The notes: generated from the letters alone by a model not told the origin. Positions 45,410-54,639 are shown, counted from the stretch's first letter. The stretch: 64,000 nt of DNA from CAVSKL01 sp963728475 [NCBI: Candidatus Eiseniibacteriota bacterium] (GCA_963728475.1 CAVSKL010000004.1:310001-374000); one strand, 5' to 3'. Made by a program: numbers and translations.

Positions 45410-48400
45410 ATGCCGATCATGCGGATCTTCAACATGCTCCTGCGCCCCGCGTCCATCGTGAGCGGCGGGGCCGCGGGGCTCGTCTTCCTCCTGGTGTACC
45501 TGGGACCCCAGTTCGGCCTGCGCGGCCCGTACCTCATGATGGCCCTCCTCGTCGTCCTGATCCTGTGGATGGCGGTGATGTTCATCCTCCGGCTCCGGGC
45601 CCAGAAGGCGGGGGCGGCGCTGGAGAAGTCGATCGAGCAGCAGGCGGCGGCGCAGCTCGCCTCCACCCGCCCCGGGCGCGAGGAGGAGATCGAGCACCTC
45701 AAGAAGCAGCTGCTCGAGGCCATCACCGCGCTCAAGACCTCGCGGGTGGGCAAGACCCGGGGAGGGGCGGGCGCCCTCTACGTGCTCCCCTGGTACATGA
45801 TCATCGGGCCCCCCGCCTCGGGCAAGACCACCCTCCTCGCCAACTCCGGGCTCAACTTCCCGTACCTGGATCCCAGCCGGAACCGGCCGTCGGTGAAGGG
45901 CGTGGGCGGCACCCGGAACTGCGACTGGTGGTTCGCCGACGAGGCGGTGATCCTCGACACCGCCGGCCGCTACGTGCTGCCGGTGGAGGCCGACGACACC
46001 CAGGAGTGGCTGGCCTTCCTGGACCTCTTGCGCCGGAACCGGGGGAAGAAGCCGATCAACGGCCTCATCGTGGGCGTCTCCATCCAGGACCTGGTGATGG
46101 GGGGCGAGGAGGAGGTCGAGAACCACGCCCAGAAGATCCGCTCCCGGGTGGACGAGCTCATCCAGCGGCTGGGGATCAGCTTCCCCATCTACCTGGTCTT
46201 CACCAAGTGCGACCTCATCCGCGGGTTCGTGGAGTTCTTCGGCGACCTGTCCAAGACCGAGCGGGCGGCGGTGTGGGGCGCCACCGTGGCGCGGGAGCGG
46301 GTGGCCCAGGAGCCGGCCACCGCCATCTTCAACGCGGAGATGGAGCGGCTGACCGCGGCCCTGGGGGAGGCGCGCATCCCCCGGCTGGCCCAGGCCAACC
46401 ACCCCGAGGCCCGGCCCGACATCCTGTTCTTCCCGCTCCAGTTCCACGCGCTCAAGGACCGGCTCACCACCTTCGTGGAGATCCTGTTCCGGGACAACCC
46501 GTACCACGAGAAGCCGATCTTCCGCGGCTTCTACTTCACCAGCGGCACCCAGGAAGGGCGGCCGATCGACCAGGTGATCAACGCCATGCTCCGGGGGTTC
46601 GGGGTCGACGCCTCCGACCAGGGAATGACCGTCGCCCCCAGCCAGACCAAGAGCTACTTCATCGAGAACGTGTTCTCGAAGGTGATGTTCCCCGACCGGC
46701 ACATCGCCGGGCCGTCGGCGGAGGGGGAGCGGCGGCGGCGCTCGCGCCGGGCCAAGGTGTTCGCGGCCGGGTGCGCGGGTCTGGCGCTCCTCACCGTGGG
46801 GCTCTTCTTCCTGAGCGCGACCAACCGGAAGCTCTTGAGCGACGTGAAGTCGCTGAGCGACAAGGCGGCGGCCTCCGCCCAGGCGGGGCAGCTCAGCCTC
46901 ACCCTCGACAACGTCAAGACCCTGGACGACCTCCGCGGCAAGCTTCAGACCATGGACGACCGCTCCCGGCCCCTGACCAAGGCCGCGCTGCTCGAGACCT
47001 ACCAGGGGGAGCGGGCGGCGGACGAGGCGCGCCGGCTCTACCTGCTCGCGCTCCACGACGCGGTCATGGCCCCGGTGACCCCCAACCTGGCCCGGAACCT
47101 CCGCCAGTACGCCGACACCACCGTGGTGACCTTCCCGCGCTACTACGGGTGGTACCGGACGTGGCGGATCCTGCAGGACCCGGCGGCGCTCCTGCGCACC
47201 GAGGACGCGGACACGGTGGCGGCGGTCCTCACCCGGACCTGGGTGTCCATGAACGGCATGCTCGAGGGCCAGGACCGCGACGACTTCGGGCGGCTCCTGC
47301 GCCGGCAGGTGGAATACGCCTCGCAGTACCCCCAGGTGCTGGCCGATCTCTTCCCGCCCGCCACCTACCGGGACGAGGTGCTCCAGCAGCAGGCCCGGGC
47401 CGCGCTCCGCCGGTACTGGACCGCGGACGGGGTCTACCCGGGGCTGGTGGAGGCGGGGAAGACGGTGCCCCCGGTCAAGGTGGCGGGGATCCTCGGCGGG
47501 GACCTGGGACTCTACGGGACCACCTCGGTCCCCGGCGCCTACACCGACGCCGCCTGGCAGGAACCGGTCAAGAACTACCTGGGTTGGCTGGAGACGGTGC
47601 GCGGCGACTGGGTCATGCGCGAGGCGTTCAGCTCGGAGCCGGTGAGCCTGCGGCCGGCGGTGCTGGCCCGCTATTCGCAGAACTACGTCTCGTCCTGGGA
47701 CGGGTTCCTGGCCGGCACCAGCGCCAAGCCGGGGATGTCCAACGAGGATACCCGCACCTTCCTGGAGCGCTCTTCCAACGAGGGCGCCCCGATTATCCGG
47801 GTGCTCAAGGAGGTCGACCGCAACACGCGCTTCGACAAGGACTCGGACCCGGCGCTGATGCGCATCGCGAACAGCTTCGGCGCTCTTCACGAATTCTTCC
47901 AGACCCCGGGAAGCGGGGGCGCCATGCACTTCCTCCACCTTCCCGGCGGCGGCGGCTCGAACCAGAAGGCGCCCTACCTGGACTACATCGACAAGGTGGG
48001 GGCGCTGGCCGGCGCCTACGCGGACGTGGTCCAGAGCAGCAATCCGAGCAACGCGGGGCCGGTGCTGGCGCTCACGAGCTGGGTGGACACCTCGATCTCC
48101 CCCTCGGACTCGCTCACCTCCGAACTCGCCCGGGTGCTCAAGCTCCCGGCCAGCATCGTCACCGGCACCGTGGTCCGCGGGCAGGGGAGCGGCATCCAGG
48201 GGAACTGGGACGGGGTCTTCCGCGAGTTCCAGCAGGCGCTGTCCGGGCGCTATCCGTTCTCCTCCAACGGACCCGACTGCTCGATCGCCGACTTCGAGCG
48301 GTTCTTCGGGCCCAGCGGCACCTTCCAGGGCTTCTACCAGCAGAATCTGTCGGGGCTGCTCTCCGAGGACGGCCACGAGCTTCCCAACACCGGGGTCCGG

Positions 48401-48898
48401 TTCTCCCCCGCGTTCCTCTCCTGCGTGCAGGGCGCCTACCGGATCCGCCAGGGTTGCTTCTCGGGGGCGGGGGCGGGCTTCAACTTCTCGCTCCAGCCCG
48501 ACCGGGTGGACCGGCCGGGCGGGATCGTGATGCGCGGAGTGCGGGTGGACGTCGGCGGGAAGTCGCTCATCTACCAGATGGGGCAGCGGGTGTGGACCCC
48601 CATGTCGTGGCCGGGCCAGAACCCGGAAGCCGGGGCCTCGCTCATCCTCGACGCCGGCTCCACCGCCAGCGTGAACCCGATGTCCTTCAGCGGGGCCTGG
48701 GGCCTGTTCCACCTGCTCGACGCGGCCCAGGTGCAGCTCGAGGGCTCCAACCAGGCGACGATCACCTGGCCGGTGCCGGCCCAGCCCGCCGCGATCACGG
48801 TGGTGTTCAACGTCCGCGGATTGTCCGCGGTCAACCCGCTCCAGCCGAACTTCTTCCGGTTCTCGATCCCGTCGCGGGTCGTGGACTCCGGCCGCTAG
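45410..48898 (+). CDS. tssM: T6SS membrane protein TssM (IcmF family)
   Basis: The 1162-residue core of the membrane complex. Two N-terminal spans (about 16-33 and 41-62), a cytoplasmic NTPase-like domain with Walker A GPPASGKT near residue 133 and Walker B-like AVILDTAGRY, a third span near 450 (FAAGCAGLALLTVGLFFLS), and a large periplasmic region ending in the IcmF C-terminal beta domain. The intact P-loop puts it among TssM proteins that may hydrolyse ATP. The start is 12 bases after tssL. Confidence 0.96.
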   Translation: MPIMRIFNMLLRPASIVSGGAAGLVFLLVYLGPQFGLRGPYLMMALLVVLILWMAVMFILRLRAQKAGAALEKSIEQQAAAQLASTRPGREEEIEHLKKQLLEAITALKTSRVGKTRGGAGALYVLPWYMIIGPPASGKTTLLANSGLNFPYLDPSRNRPSVKGVGGTRNCDWWFADEAVILDTAGRYVLPVEADDTQEWLAFLDLLRRNRGKKPINGLIVGVSIQDLVMGGEEEVENHAQKIRSRVDELIQRLGISFPIYLVFTKCDLIRGFVEFFGDLSKTERAAVWGATVARERVAQEPATAIFNAEMERLTAALGEARIPRLAQANHPEARPDILFFPLQFHALKDRLTTFVEILFRDNPYHEKPIFRGFYFTSGTQEGRPIDQVINAMLRGFGVDASDQGMTVAPSQTKSYFIENVFSKVMFPDRHIAGPSAEGERRRRSRRAKVFAAGCAGLALLTVGLFFLSATNRKLLSDVKSLSDKAAASAQAGQLSLTLDNVKTLDDLRGKLQTMDDRSRPLTKAALLETYQGERAADEARRLYLLALHDAVMAPVTPNLARNLRQYADTTVVTFPRYYGWYRTWRILQDPAALLRTEDADTVAAVLTRTWVSMNGMLEGQDRDDFGRLLRRQVEYASQYPQVLADLFPPATYRDEVLQQQARAALRRYWTADGVYPGLVEAGKTVPPVKVAGILGGDLGLYGTTSVPGAYTDAAWQEPVKNYLGWLETVRGDWVMREAFSSEPVSLRPAVLARYSQNYVSSWDGFLAGTSAKPGMSNEDTRTFLERSSNEGAPIIRVLKEVDRNTRFDKDSDPALMRIANSFGALHEFFQTPGSGGAMHFLHLPGGGGSNQKAPYLDYIDKVGALAGAYADVVQSSNPSNAGPVLALTSWVDTSISPSDSLTSELARVLKLPASIVTGTVVRGQGSGIQGNWDGVFREFQQALSGRYPFSSNGPDCSIADFERFFGPSGTFQGFYQQNLSGLLSEDGHELPNTGVRFSPAFLSCVQGAYRIRQGCFSGAGAGFNFSLQPDRVDRPGGIVMRGVRVDVGGKSLIYQMGQRVWTPMSWPGQNPEAGASLILDAGSTASVNPMSFSGAWGLFHLLDAAQVQLEGSNQATITWPVPAQPAAITVVFNVRGLSAVNPLQPNFFRFSIPSRVVDSGR

Positions 48899-48914
48899 GA
48901 GGCGCCCTCCGCTC

Positions 48915-49898
48915 ATGTCCAGCTCTCCCCTCGGCCCGCCGCCGCTTCCCGGCTGCTTCGGCAAGCTGCCGGTGGCCGCGGATTTCGTGACCGCGGGCGC
49001 GAACGGGGGCCCGGTGCACCGGTTCCAGGAGTGGCTCCAGGAAGGGGTGGGCCTGGGCCACTCGCGGCTGGGCGAGGGCTGGGAAGAGCGCTTCGACCGC
49101 CTTCCCCGGACACGCTTCCTGTTCCGCCCCGAGGCCTCGGGCGGAGCCCTGGCGGGATCCTTCGGACCGAGCCGCGATCGGAGCGGCCGCCGTTTTCCCT
49201 TCGCCGCCTTCGCCTACTTCCCGTACGGGCCCCCGGCGGCGGCCGCGCTCCCCTCCGGCTTCGCGCGGTTCTTCGGCGAGGCGGAGCGGGTGGCGGAGCG
49301 GGGGGATGTACTGACGCCGGGAGGGCCGGGGGGCCTGGCCGAGGCGGTGGACGCCCTCCGGGCCGCCCTGGCTCCGGCGGAGCCGGCCGGCCCGGAGGCG
49401 TCCCCGGGAGCGGCCGCGGCCGCCGCCGCCTTCCCCGCGGACGGGACCGGCGCCCTGGCGCGGGCCGGCGGGAACCTGCTGGCGGTGGCGGTCCGGCCCG
49501 GCGGCGTTCACGCCGCCCCCGGCTTCGGCCTCCGATTCCCCCTTCCCGCCCCCGGACCCGAACACGCCGGGGTGGTCTCGTTCTGGTTCTCGATGGTGGA
49601 CCGCCTCCTTCCCGGGGCGAGCGCGTCGGCGGCCTTCTGGACCCAGGACGGCTACGCCGGGAACGGGCGGCTCGATCTGTACCATCCCCGGCCGGGCGGG
49701 CTCGCCTTCGTGCATCTGCTCGATCCCGGCCTCGAGAGCGACGGGCTCTATCCCCTCGACGAGGGGGAGCCTCCGGGCGCCCGCGCCGACGTGCAGGCGT
49801 GGATGGAGCGCGCGCGGTCGGTCCTGGCCGATCCGGCGGCCCCGCTCGACGCGCTGGTGGCCGCCCTCCCCGGGGGCGGGTTCCGGGGCGGGGCCTGA
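48915..49898 (+). CDS. tagF: T6SS-associated protein TagF (ImpM family)
   Basis: A 327-residue protein beginning GCFGKLPVAADFVTAG..G.PVHRFQEWLQ, then RTRFLFRPEASGGALAGSFGPSRDRSGRRFPFAAFA, the TagF/ImpM (BMA_A0400) signature. TagF is a post-translational T6SS repressor in some bacteria, counteracted by the Ser/Thr phosphorylation pathway. No PpkA kinase or PppA phosphatase gene is in the window, though a TagH-like protein is. It ends the first T6SS block. Confidence 0.9.
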   Translation: MSSSPLGPPPLPGCFGKLPVAADFVTAGANGGPVHRFQEWLQEGVGLGHSRLGEGWEERFDRLPRTRFLFRPEASGGALAGSFGPSRDRSGRRFPFAAFAYFPYGPPAAAALPSGFARFFGEAERVAERGDVLTPGGPGGLAEAVDALRAALAPAEPAGPEASPGAAAAAAAFPADGTGALARAGGNLLAVAVRPGGVHAAPGFGLRFPLPAPGPEHAGVVSFWFSMVDRLLPGASASAAFWTQDGYAGNGRLDLYHPRPGGLAFVHLLDPGLESDGLYPLDEGEPPGARADVQAWMERARSVLADPAAPLDALVAALPGGGFRGGA

Positions 49899-49996
49899 TG
49901 GGGCCCTCCGCGCCCGTCCCCGCGTTCCGAATCCGGAGCCCCGGGTCCGGCATCGGAGCGCCGGAAAGTGTTCCGCAGGAGTGCCTCATACCGGGC

Positions 49997-50025
49997 TTGA
50001 ATCGCCCGGATCTCTCCTCTAAACT
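49997..50025 (+). promoter_or_regulatory. Probable promoter of the second T6SS block
   Basis: TTGAAT (49997-50002) and TAAACT (50020-50025), 17 bp apart, each 4/6, lie in the 271-bp gap between tagF and tssA. The gap contains no gene I can support. This separates tssA onward into its own transcription unit. Confidence 0.4.
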
Positions 50026-50169
50026 CGCGTCGCATCTTCTGAAACACATTGGTGCAAGGCCTTTTCACGCCCACGTCCTGCCCCGCTTCCGAGGACCGCG
50101 GCCGGTTGCCGCGCTGGGTCCGCTCCTCTCGGACGTTCTCGCCGGGGTCGGGGTGGGGAAAGAGTATCC

Positions 50170-51738
50170 GTGAGCGCTGCCGAACTCCTGGAGCTTGGGA
50201 CCAAGCCGATCCGGCCCGACGCCCCCGCCGGGGAATCCGCGCGCGACGATCCGGAGTTCGAGCAACTCCAGAACGAGATCCGCAAGCTGGAGCTCCCCTC
50301 CCAGCCCGACGTGGACTGGCGGGGGGTGTGCCGGAACGCGACCAAGCTTCTCGGCACCCGCTCCAAGGACATGCTGATCGCCGCCTATCTCTGCGTGGGC
50401 CTTTACGAGAGCGAAGGATTCGGCGGGCTCGCCAACGGGCTCACCGTATTCCGCGACATGGTCGCCGGCTTCTGGGAGGATCTCTATCCCGAGAAGAAGA
50501 GAATGCGCGGCCGGGCGGGGGCGGTGGAGTGGCTGGGGGAGCGCGGCGGCCAACGCGTCGCCCGGGGCGGCAAGGGGAACGGCGAGGACGCGCAGCGCTG
50601 CGTGGACCTGGTGAACGAGATCGGCGCGGCGCTCGATCCGCTCCTGGATCAGGCCAGCGGGCTGTTGAGCGAGCTGCGGCGGACGCTGGAGGAAGAGGCC
50701 GACAAGCGCAAGCGCCCGGCTCCCGCTCCGGCGGCGGCCGCCGCGCCCGCCTCCGGTGGGGCCTCGGGCGGATCCGCGGTGAGCGCGGTGGGAACGCCGG
50801 AGGAACTCGACAAGGCGCTCCTGGAAGTCCGGCGGCTGGCGATGGTGGCGGGGAGCTATCTCCGCGAGTCGGACCCGACCAACCCCGCCGCCTACCGGCT
50901 GCCCCGCTTCGGGCTGTGGCTCCGGGTCAAGGACCTGCCCCCCAACCAGGGCGGCCAGACCCAGATCCCCCCGGTGGGAGACTTCAAGGCCGAGGTTCAG
51001 GGCGCGGCGCAACGATCGGAGTGGAAGGGCGTGATCCAGCGCTGCGAGGACAAGATGCCGACCGCGGTGTTCTGGCTGGACCTCCACCGTTTCACCGACG
51101 CCGCGCTGGAGGCGCTGGGGCCGGAATACGCCAAGGCCTCGGAGGGGCTCCGCCAGGAGGTGGGGCTGTTCCTCCGGCGGCTTCCCGGCGCGGCCGAGCT
51201 GCGGTTCGCCGACGGGAGCCCGGTCGCCGACGGCGACACCCGGGCCTGGATCCAGGCCAAGGTTCTGACCGCGTTCGGGGACGGCGAGGGCGGGGCCCCG
51301 GCACCGCCGGCGTCCGGCCCCTCGACCGGGGACGACGCGGCGTTCCAGGAAGCCAAGAACGAGGCCTGGTCCCTGGCCCGGAAGAAGCAGATCCCCCAGG
51401 CCCTCCGGCTCCTGGAGGAGGGCGCGGCCCGGGGCCGGCACTTCCGGGACCGGGCGCCCTGGAAGCTGGAGATGGCCCGGATCCTCATCGACCGGGGCCA
51501 GTTCACGACCGCCGAGGCCCAGCTCGAGATGTTGGACCTGGAACTGCAGGGGACCAGCTTCGCGGACTGGAACCCCGAGCTGGGAACGGAAGTGCTCAAG
51601 AACCTGTACCTCTGCCGGCAGAAGGGGAGCGCGGGACGGTCCGCGACCCCCGACGACGCCGCCCGCACCCGGGAGATCCTGAACCGGCTGGTGCGGCTCG
51701 ACCTGGTGGCGGCAATGGAGCTCAACGGCCGCCCGTGA
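50170..51738 (+). CDS. tssA: T6SS cap/priming protein TssA
   Basis: Coordinates tail sheath and tube polymerisation. The 522 residues begin with an ImpA N-terminal domain (DDPEFEQLQNEIRK, VDWRGVCRNATKLLGTRSKDMLIAAYLCVGLYESEGFGGLANGL, FWEDLYPEKKRMRGRAGAVEWL). An Ala/Pro-rich linker lies near 180-200. The helical C-terminal part (AWSLARKKQIPQALRLLEEGAARG..RFLMA-like RIL) is of the VasJ-type TssA. The start is GTG with GGAAAGAG upstream. Confidence 0.9.
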   Translation: MSAAELLELGTKPIRPDAPAGESARDDPEFEQLQNEIRKLELPSQPDVDWRGVCRNATKLLGTRSKDMLIAAYLCVGLYESEGFGGLANGLTVFRDMVAGFWEDLYPEKKRMRGRAGAVEWLGERGGQRVARGGKGNGEDAQRCVDLVNEIGAALDPLLDQASGLLSELRRTLEEEADKRKRPAPAPAAAAAPASGGASGGSAVSAVGTPEELDKALLEVRRLAMVAGSYLRESDPTNPAAYRLPRFGLWLRVKDLPPNQGGQTQIPPVGDFKAEVQGAAQRSEWKGVIQRCEDKMPTAVFWLDLHRFTDAALEALGPEYAKASEGLRQEVGLFLRRLPGAAELRFADGSPVADGDTRAWIQAKVLTAFGDGEGGAPAPPASGPSTGDDAAFQEAKNEAWSLARKKQIPQALRLLEEGAARGRHFRDRAPWKLEMARILIDRGQFTTAEAQLEMLDLELQGTSFADWNPELGTEVLKNLYLCRQKGSAGRSATPDDAARTREILNRLVRLDLVAAMELNGRP

Positions 51739-51826
51739 GCGGTCCGCGCGGTTTTGGAGAGGCGCCTCCCGCGCCGACGGGCGGGGAGCAGGCACGCAAA
51801 CGCCGAACGATGGCGAGGAGAGGATC

Positions 51827-52387
51827 ATGGCAAAGGAAGGATCGGTAGCTCCCAAGGAGCGAGTGAACATCGTCTACAAGCCGGCTACCGGCGGGGCCCA
51901 GGCGGAGATCGAACTCCCGCTCAAGCTCATGGTCCTGGGCGACTTCGTCAACCGTACCGACGAGACCCCGCTCGAGGAGCGGAAACCGGTCACCGTGGAC
52001 AAGGACAACTTCAACGACGTGATGTCCCAGCACAACCTCAAGGTGGACATCAACGTCGCCAACAAGTTGAGCGGCAAGGGCGGCGAAGAGATGGCGGCGA
52101 GCCTGGAGTTCCGTACCCTCAAGGACTTCGATCCCGCCGCTCTCGCCCGGCAGGTGCCGGAGCTGGCCAAGCTCCTGGATCTGCGCGAGGCCCTGACCGC
52201 GCTCAAGGGCCCGCTGGCCAACGTGCCCGCGTTCCGCAAGAAGATCGAGAGCCTGGTCAACGACCCGACCCAGCGCGAGCGGATCATGAAGGAGCTGGGA
52301 GTGGGTGAGGGGGGCGGCGCGGCCGCCTCGGGCGGAGGAGGGGCGCCCGCCGGCGGCGGGGAGCCCGGTCCCGAAAACGCGTCCTAG
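51827..52387 (+). CDS. tssB: T6SS contractile sheath small subunit TssB
   Basis: Forms the sheath with TssC. The 186 residues contain KERVNIVYKPATGG, ELPLKLMVLGDF, LEERKPVTVDKDNFNDVM and LEFRTLKDFDPAALARQVPEL, all canonical. After the conserved helix FRKKIESLVNDP there is an unusual Gly/Ala-rich tail of about 28 residues. A GGAGAGGAT site precedes the ATG. Confidence 0.95.
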   Translation: MAKEGSVAPKERVNIVYKPATGGAQAEIELPLKLMVLGDFVNRTDETPLEERKPVTVDKDNFNDVMSQHNLKVDINVANKLSGKGGEEMAASLEFRTLKDFDPAALARQVPELAKLLDLREALTALKGPLANVPAFRKKIESLVNDPTQRERIMKELGVGEGGGAAASGGGGAPAGGGEPGPENAS

Positions 52388-52389
52388 TC

Positions 52390-52446
52390 CCGCGGATTCC
52401 GGTTCCGAGGACGGAAGCATAGCGTCCGTCGCCGGTTGATCCGCGG
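52390..52446 (+). promoter_or_regulatory. Nested stem-loop between tssB and tssC
   Basis: CCGCGGAT (52390-52397) pairs with ATCCGCGG (52439-52446), enclosing a second hairpin GACGGA (52410-52415)/TCCGTC (52425-52430). The structure ends 29 bases before tssC and would leave its GAAGGAG ribosome site free. It may protect or tune the tssC mRNA. Confidence 0.4.
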
Positions 52447-52475
52447 AAGCGGTCGGCGACTCGAAGGAGAACACC

Positions 52476-53963
52476 ATGGCAGAGATGGAAAACGAACAGC
52501 AGGCCGCCCAGGCCCAGACCCAGGAAGCCGGCGGGTCCATCCTGGACGAGATCGTCCAGACCACCAAGTACAAGCCCACCGACGAGAGCTACGCGGTGGC
52601 CAAGCGCGGGCTGGAGGCGTTCATCCGGGAGCTGGTGCGTCCGGGCGCCGAGACTGCGAAGGTGCACCAGTCGGTGGTGAACCAGATCATCTCCGAGCTC
52701 GACAAGAAGATGAGCGCCCAGCTCGATGAGATCCTCCATCATCCGGAAGTGCAGAAGATGGAGTCGACCTGGCGCGGGCTCAAGCTCCTCATCGACCGCA
52801 CCGATTTCCGGGAGAACACCAAGGTTCAGCTGATCAACGTCTCCAAGGACGACCTGCTGAACGACTTCGAGGATTCGCCGGAGGTGGTGAAGTCCGGCCT
52901 CTACAAGCAGGTCTACACCGCGGAGTACGGCCAGTTCGGCGGCGAGCCGATCGGGGCCATGATCGCCAACTACGAGTTCTCGGCCCATCCCCAGGACATC
53001 AAGCTCCTGCAGTACGTGGCCGGCGTGGCGGCCATGGCGCATGCGCCCTTCATCTCCGCCGCCAGCCCGAAGTTCTTCGGGGTGGACGCCATCACCGACC
53101 TGCCCAACCTGAAGGACCTGCACTCGATCTTCGAGTCGCCGAGCTACGCCAAGTGGAACTCGTTCCGGGAGTCCGAGGACGCCCGCAACGTAGGCCTGGT
53201 GATGCCGCGTTTCCTGCTGCGGCTCCCCTACGGCGAAGAGACGGTGCCGGTCAAGGAGTTCAACTATGAGGAGCAGGTGACCAGCGACCACGAGAAGTAC
53301 CTGTGGGGGAACGCGGTGTTCGCATTCGCGAGCCGGCTCACCGACAGCTTCGCCAAGTACCGGTGGTGCCCCAACATCATCGGGCCGCAGAGCGGCGGCG
53401 CGGTGGAGGACCTCCCCGTCCACACCTTCAAGTCGATGGGCGCCACCGAGCAGAAGATCCCCACCGAGGTGCTGATCTCCGAGCGGCGGGAGTTCGAGCT
53501 GGCCGAGGAGGGCTTCATCGCCCTCACCATGCGAAAGGGAAGCGACAACGCCTGCTTCTTCTCCGCCAACTCGTGCCAGAAGCCCAAGACGTTTGGGAAC
53601 AGCAAGGAAGGCAAGGAAGCGGAAGCGAACTACAAGCTCTCCACCCAGCTTCCGTACATGTTCATCGTCAACCGCCTGGCCCACTATATCAAGGTGATCC
53701 AGCGGGAGAACATCGGGAGCTGGAAGGAGAAGAGCGACCTCAACCGGGAACTCAACCAGTGGATCCGCCAGTACGTCTCGGAGATGGACAATCCGAGCGC
53801 GACCACCCGGGGACGGCGGCCGCTGCGCGAGGCCCAGGTGGTGGTGGAGGACGTGGAAGGCGATCCCGGCTGGTACAAGGTCGGGATCCGGGTCCGCCCG
53901 CACTTCAAGTACATGGGCGCTTTCTTCACCCTCTCCCTGGTGGGGAAGCTGGACAAGCAGTAG
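52476..53963 (+). CDS. tssC: T6SS contractile sheath large subunit TssC
   Basis: The 495 residues cover the whole VipB/TssC family: helical N-terminus, LDEILHHPEVQKMESTWRGLKLLIDRTDF, YTAEYGQFGGEPIGAMIANYEF, MPRFLLRLPYGE, WGNAVFAFASRL, GFIALTMRKGSDNACFFSANSCQKP and the C-terminal GRRPLREAQVVVEDVEGDPGWY. An AAGGAG site precedes the ATG. ClpV disassembles the TssBC sheath after contraction. Confidence 0.97.
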   Translation: MAEMENEQQAAQAQTQEAGGSILDEIVQTTKYKPTDESYAVAKRGLEAFIRELVRPGAETAKVHQSVVNQIISELDKKMSAQLDEILHHPEVQKMESTWRGLKLLIDRTDFRENTKVQLINVSKDDLLNDFEDSPEVVKSGLYKQVYTAEYGQFGGEPIGAMIANYEFSAHPQDIKLLQYVAGVAAMAHAPFISAASPKFFGVDAITDLPNLKDLHSIFESPSYAKWNSFRESEDARNVGLVMPRFLLRLPYGEETVPVKEFNYEEQVTSDHEKYLWGNAVFAFASRLTDSFAKYRWCPNIIGPQSGGAVEDLPVHTFKSMGATEQKIPTEVLISERREFELAEEGFIALTMRKGSDNACFFSANSCQKPKTFGNSKEGKEAEANYKLSTQLPYMFIVNRLAHYIKVIQRENIGSWKEKSDLNRELNQWIRQYVSEMDNPSATTRGRRPLREAQVVVEDVEGDPGWYKVGIRVRPHFKYMGAFFTLSLVGKLDKQ

Positions 53964-53991
53964 AAGCCGGCCGCCCACCGGCATCCGGTTC

Positions 53992-54014
53992 GGGGGAGAC
54001 CCCCAGGCGTTTTT
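53992..54014 (+). terminator. Terminator/attenuator-like hairpin before hcp
   Basis: GGGGG (53992-53996) and CCCCC (54000-54004) pair around a 3-base loop, followed after 5 bases by T5 (54010-54014). It is short but placed 28 bases after the tssC stop, where it could separate sheath and hcp transcripts. Confidence 0.4.
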
Positions 54015-54051
54015 GGTGACGCGCCCGGCTCCCCGATCTTCCATCGTCACC
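54015..54051 (+). promoter_or_regulatory. Inverted repeat in the hcp leader
   Basis: GGTGACG (54015-54021) and CGTCACC (54045-54051) are perfect 7-bp inverted repeats with a 23-base interval, ending directly before the TAGGAGG ribosome site of hcp. It could be an mRNA 5' stabilising stem or an operator. Confidence 0.4.
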
Positions 54052-54067
54052 TAGGAGGCAGAGGACA

Positions 54068-54559
54068 ATGGCCGAAACCGTCAGCTTGTTTCTCAAGGCG
54101 AACGGAGCGGATGTCGCGGGTGAGCCGACCCAGACGTCGCTGGGGCGGGAGAACTCGATCGAGTGCGTCTACTTCGAGTCCGGCGTCCGCACCGCCCGTG
54201 AGGCGGGGAGCGGGATGGCCACGGGCCGCCGGACCTACGAGCCGATCGTGGTTCGCAAGCGCATAGACAAGTCGACCCCGCTGATCTACAAGGCGATGTG
54301 CAACAACGAGGTGATCGAGGGCACATTCAAGTTCTTCCGGCCGAATCCGACCGGGGACGGAACCACCGAGCAGTTCTACACCATCGAGATCGCCGAAGGC
54401 CGGGTGGCCAGCTTCAAGGCGGTGAGCCCGAACTGCATCGACCCCGCGTCCGCGACCGATCCTCCCCTGGAGGAGATCGCCTTCGTGTTCCACACCATCA
54501 CCTGGACCTATGAGAACGGCGGCATCACCCACACCGACAACTGGCGGGAGCAGTCCTAG
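54068..54559 (+). CDS. hcp: T6SS tube protein Hcp (TssD)
   Basis: Forms the hexameric rings of the inner tube and can carry small effectors. The 163 residues match Hcp: SLFLKANGADVAGEPTQ, the extended loop with REAGSGMATGRRTYEPIVVRKRIDKSTPLIYKA, TIEIAEGRVASFK and EEIAFVFHTITWTY near the end. A strong TAGGAGG lies ahead of the start. The gene is bracketed by hairpins (53992-54051 and 54585-54609). Confidence 0.96.
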   Translation: MAETVSLFLKANGADVAGEPTQTSLGRENSIECVYFESGVRTAREAGSGMATGRRTYEPIVVRKRIDKSTPLIYKAMCNNEVIEGTFKFFRPNPTGDGTTEQFYTIEIAEGRVASFKAVSPNCIDPASATDPPLEEIAFVFHTITWTYENGGITHTDNWREQS

Positions 54560-54584
54560 GCTGCCTCCGGAGCTAGATGTCCGA

Positions 54585-54609
54585 GGGGGCGCCCCGGGAG
54601 GGCGCCCCC
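54585..54609 (+). terminator. Strong GC hairpin directly after hcp
   Basis: GGGGGCGCCC (54585-54594) and GGGCGCCCCC (54600-54609) form a perfect 10-bp stem with a 5-base loop, 25 bases after the hcp stop. No T run follows, so it is more likely a 3'-end-stabilising or processing hairpin than an efficient intrinsic terminator. It overlaps the longest possible tssE frame, which argues for the later tssE start. Confidence 0.5.
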
Positions 54610-54639
54610 GTCACTCCGGTTAACCACGAAGGGAGCCGC

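Noticed and set aside
44441-48964. 1507-codon open frame antisense to tssL and tssM
   Set aside because: A GC-rich mirror of conserved T6SS genes with no recognisable domain; its length comes from the scarcity of stop codons opposite high-GC3 genes. The same applies to the long antisense frames opposite sufB, tssA, tssC, tssF, tssG and clpV.
51739-51826. GAGGCGCCTC palindrome between tssA and tssB as a terminator
   Set aside because: There is no loop of usable size and no T run, and tssB clearly continues the block.
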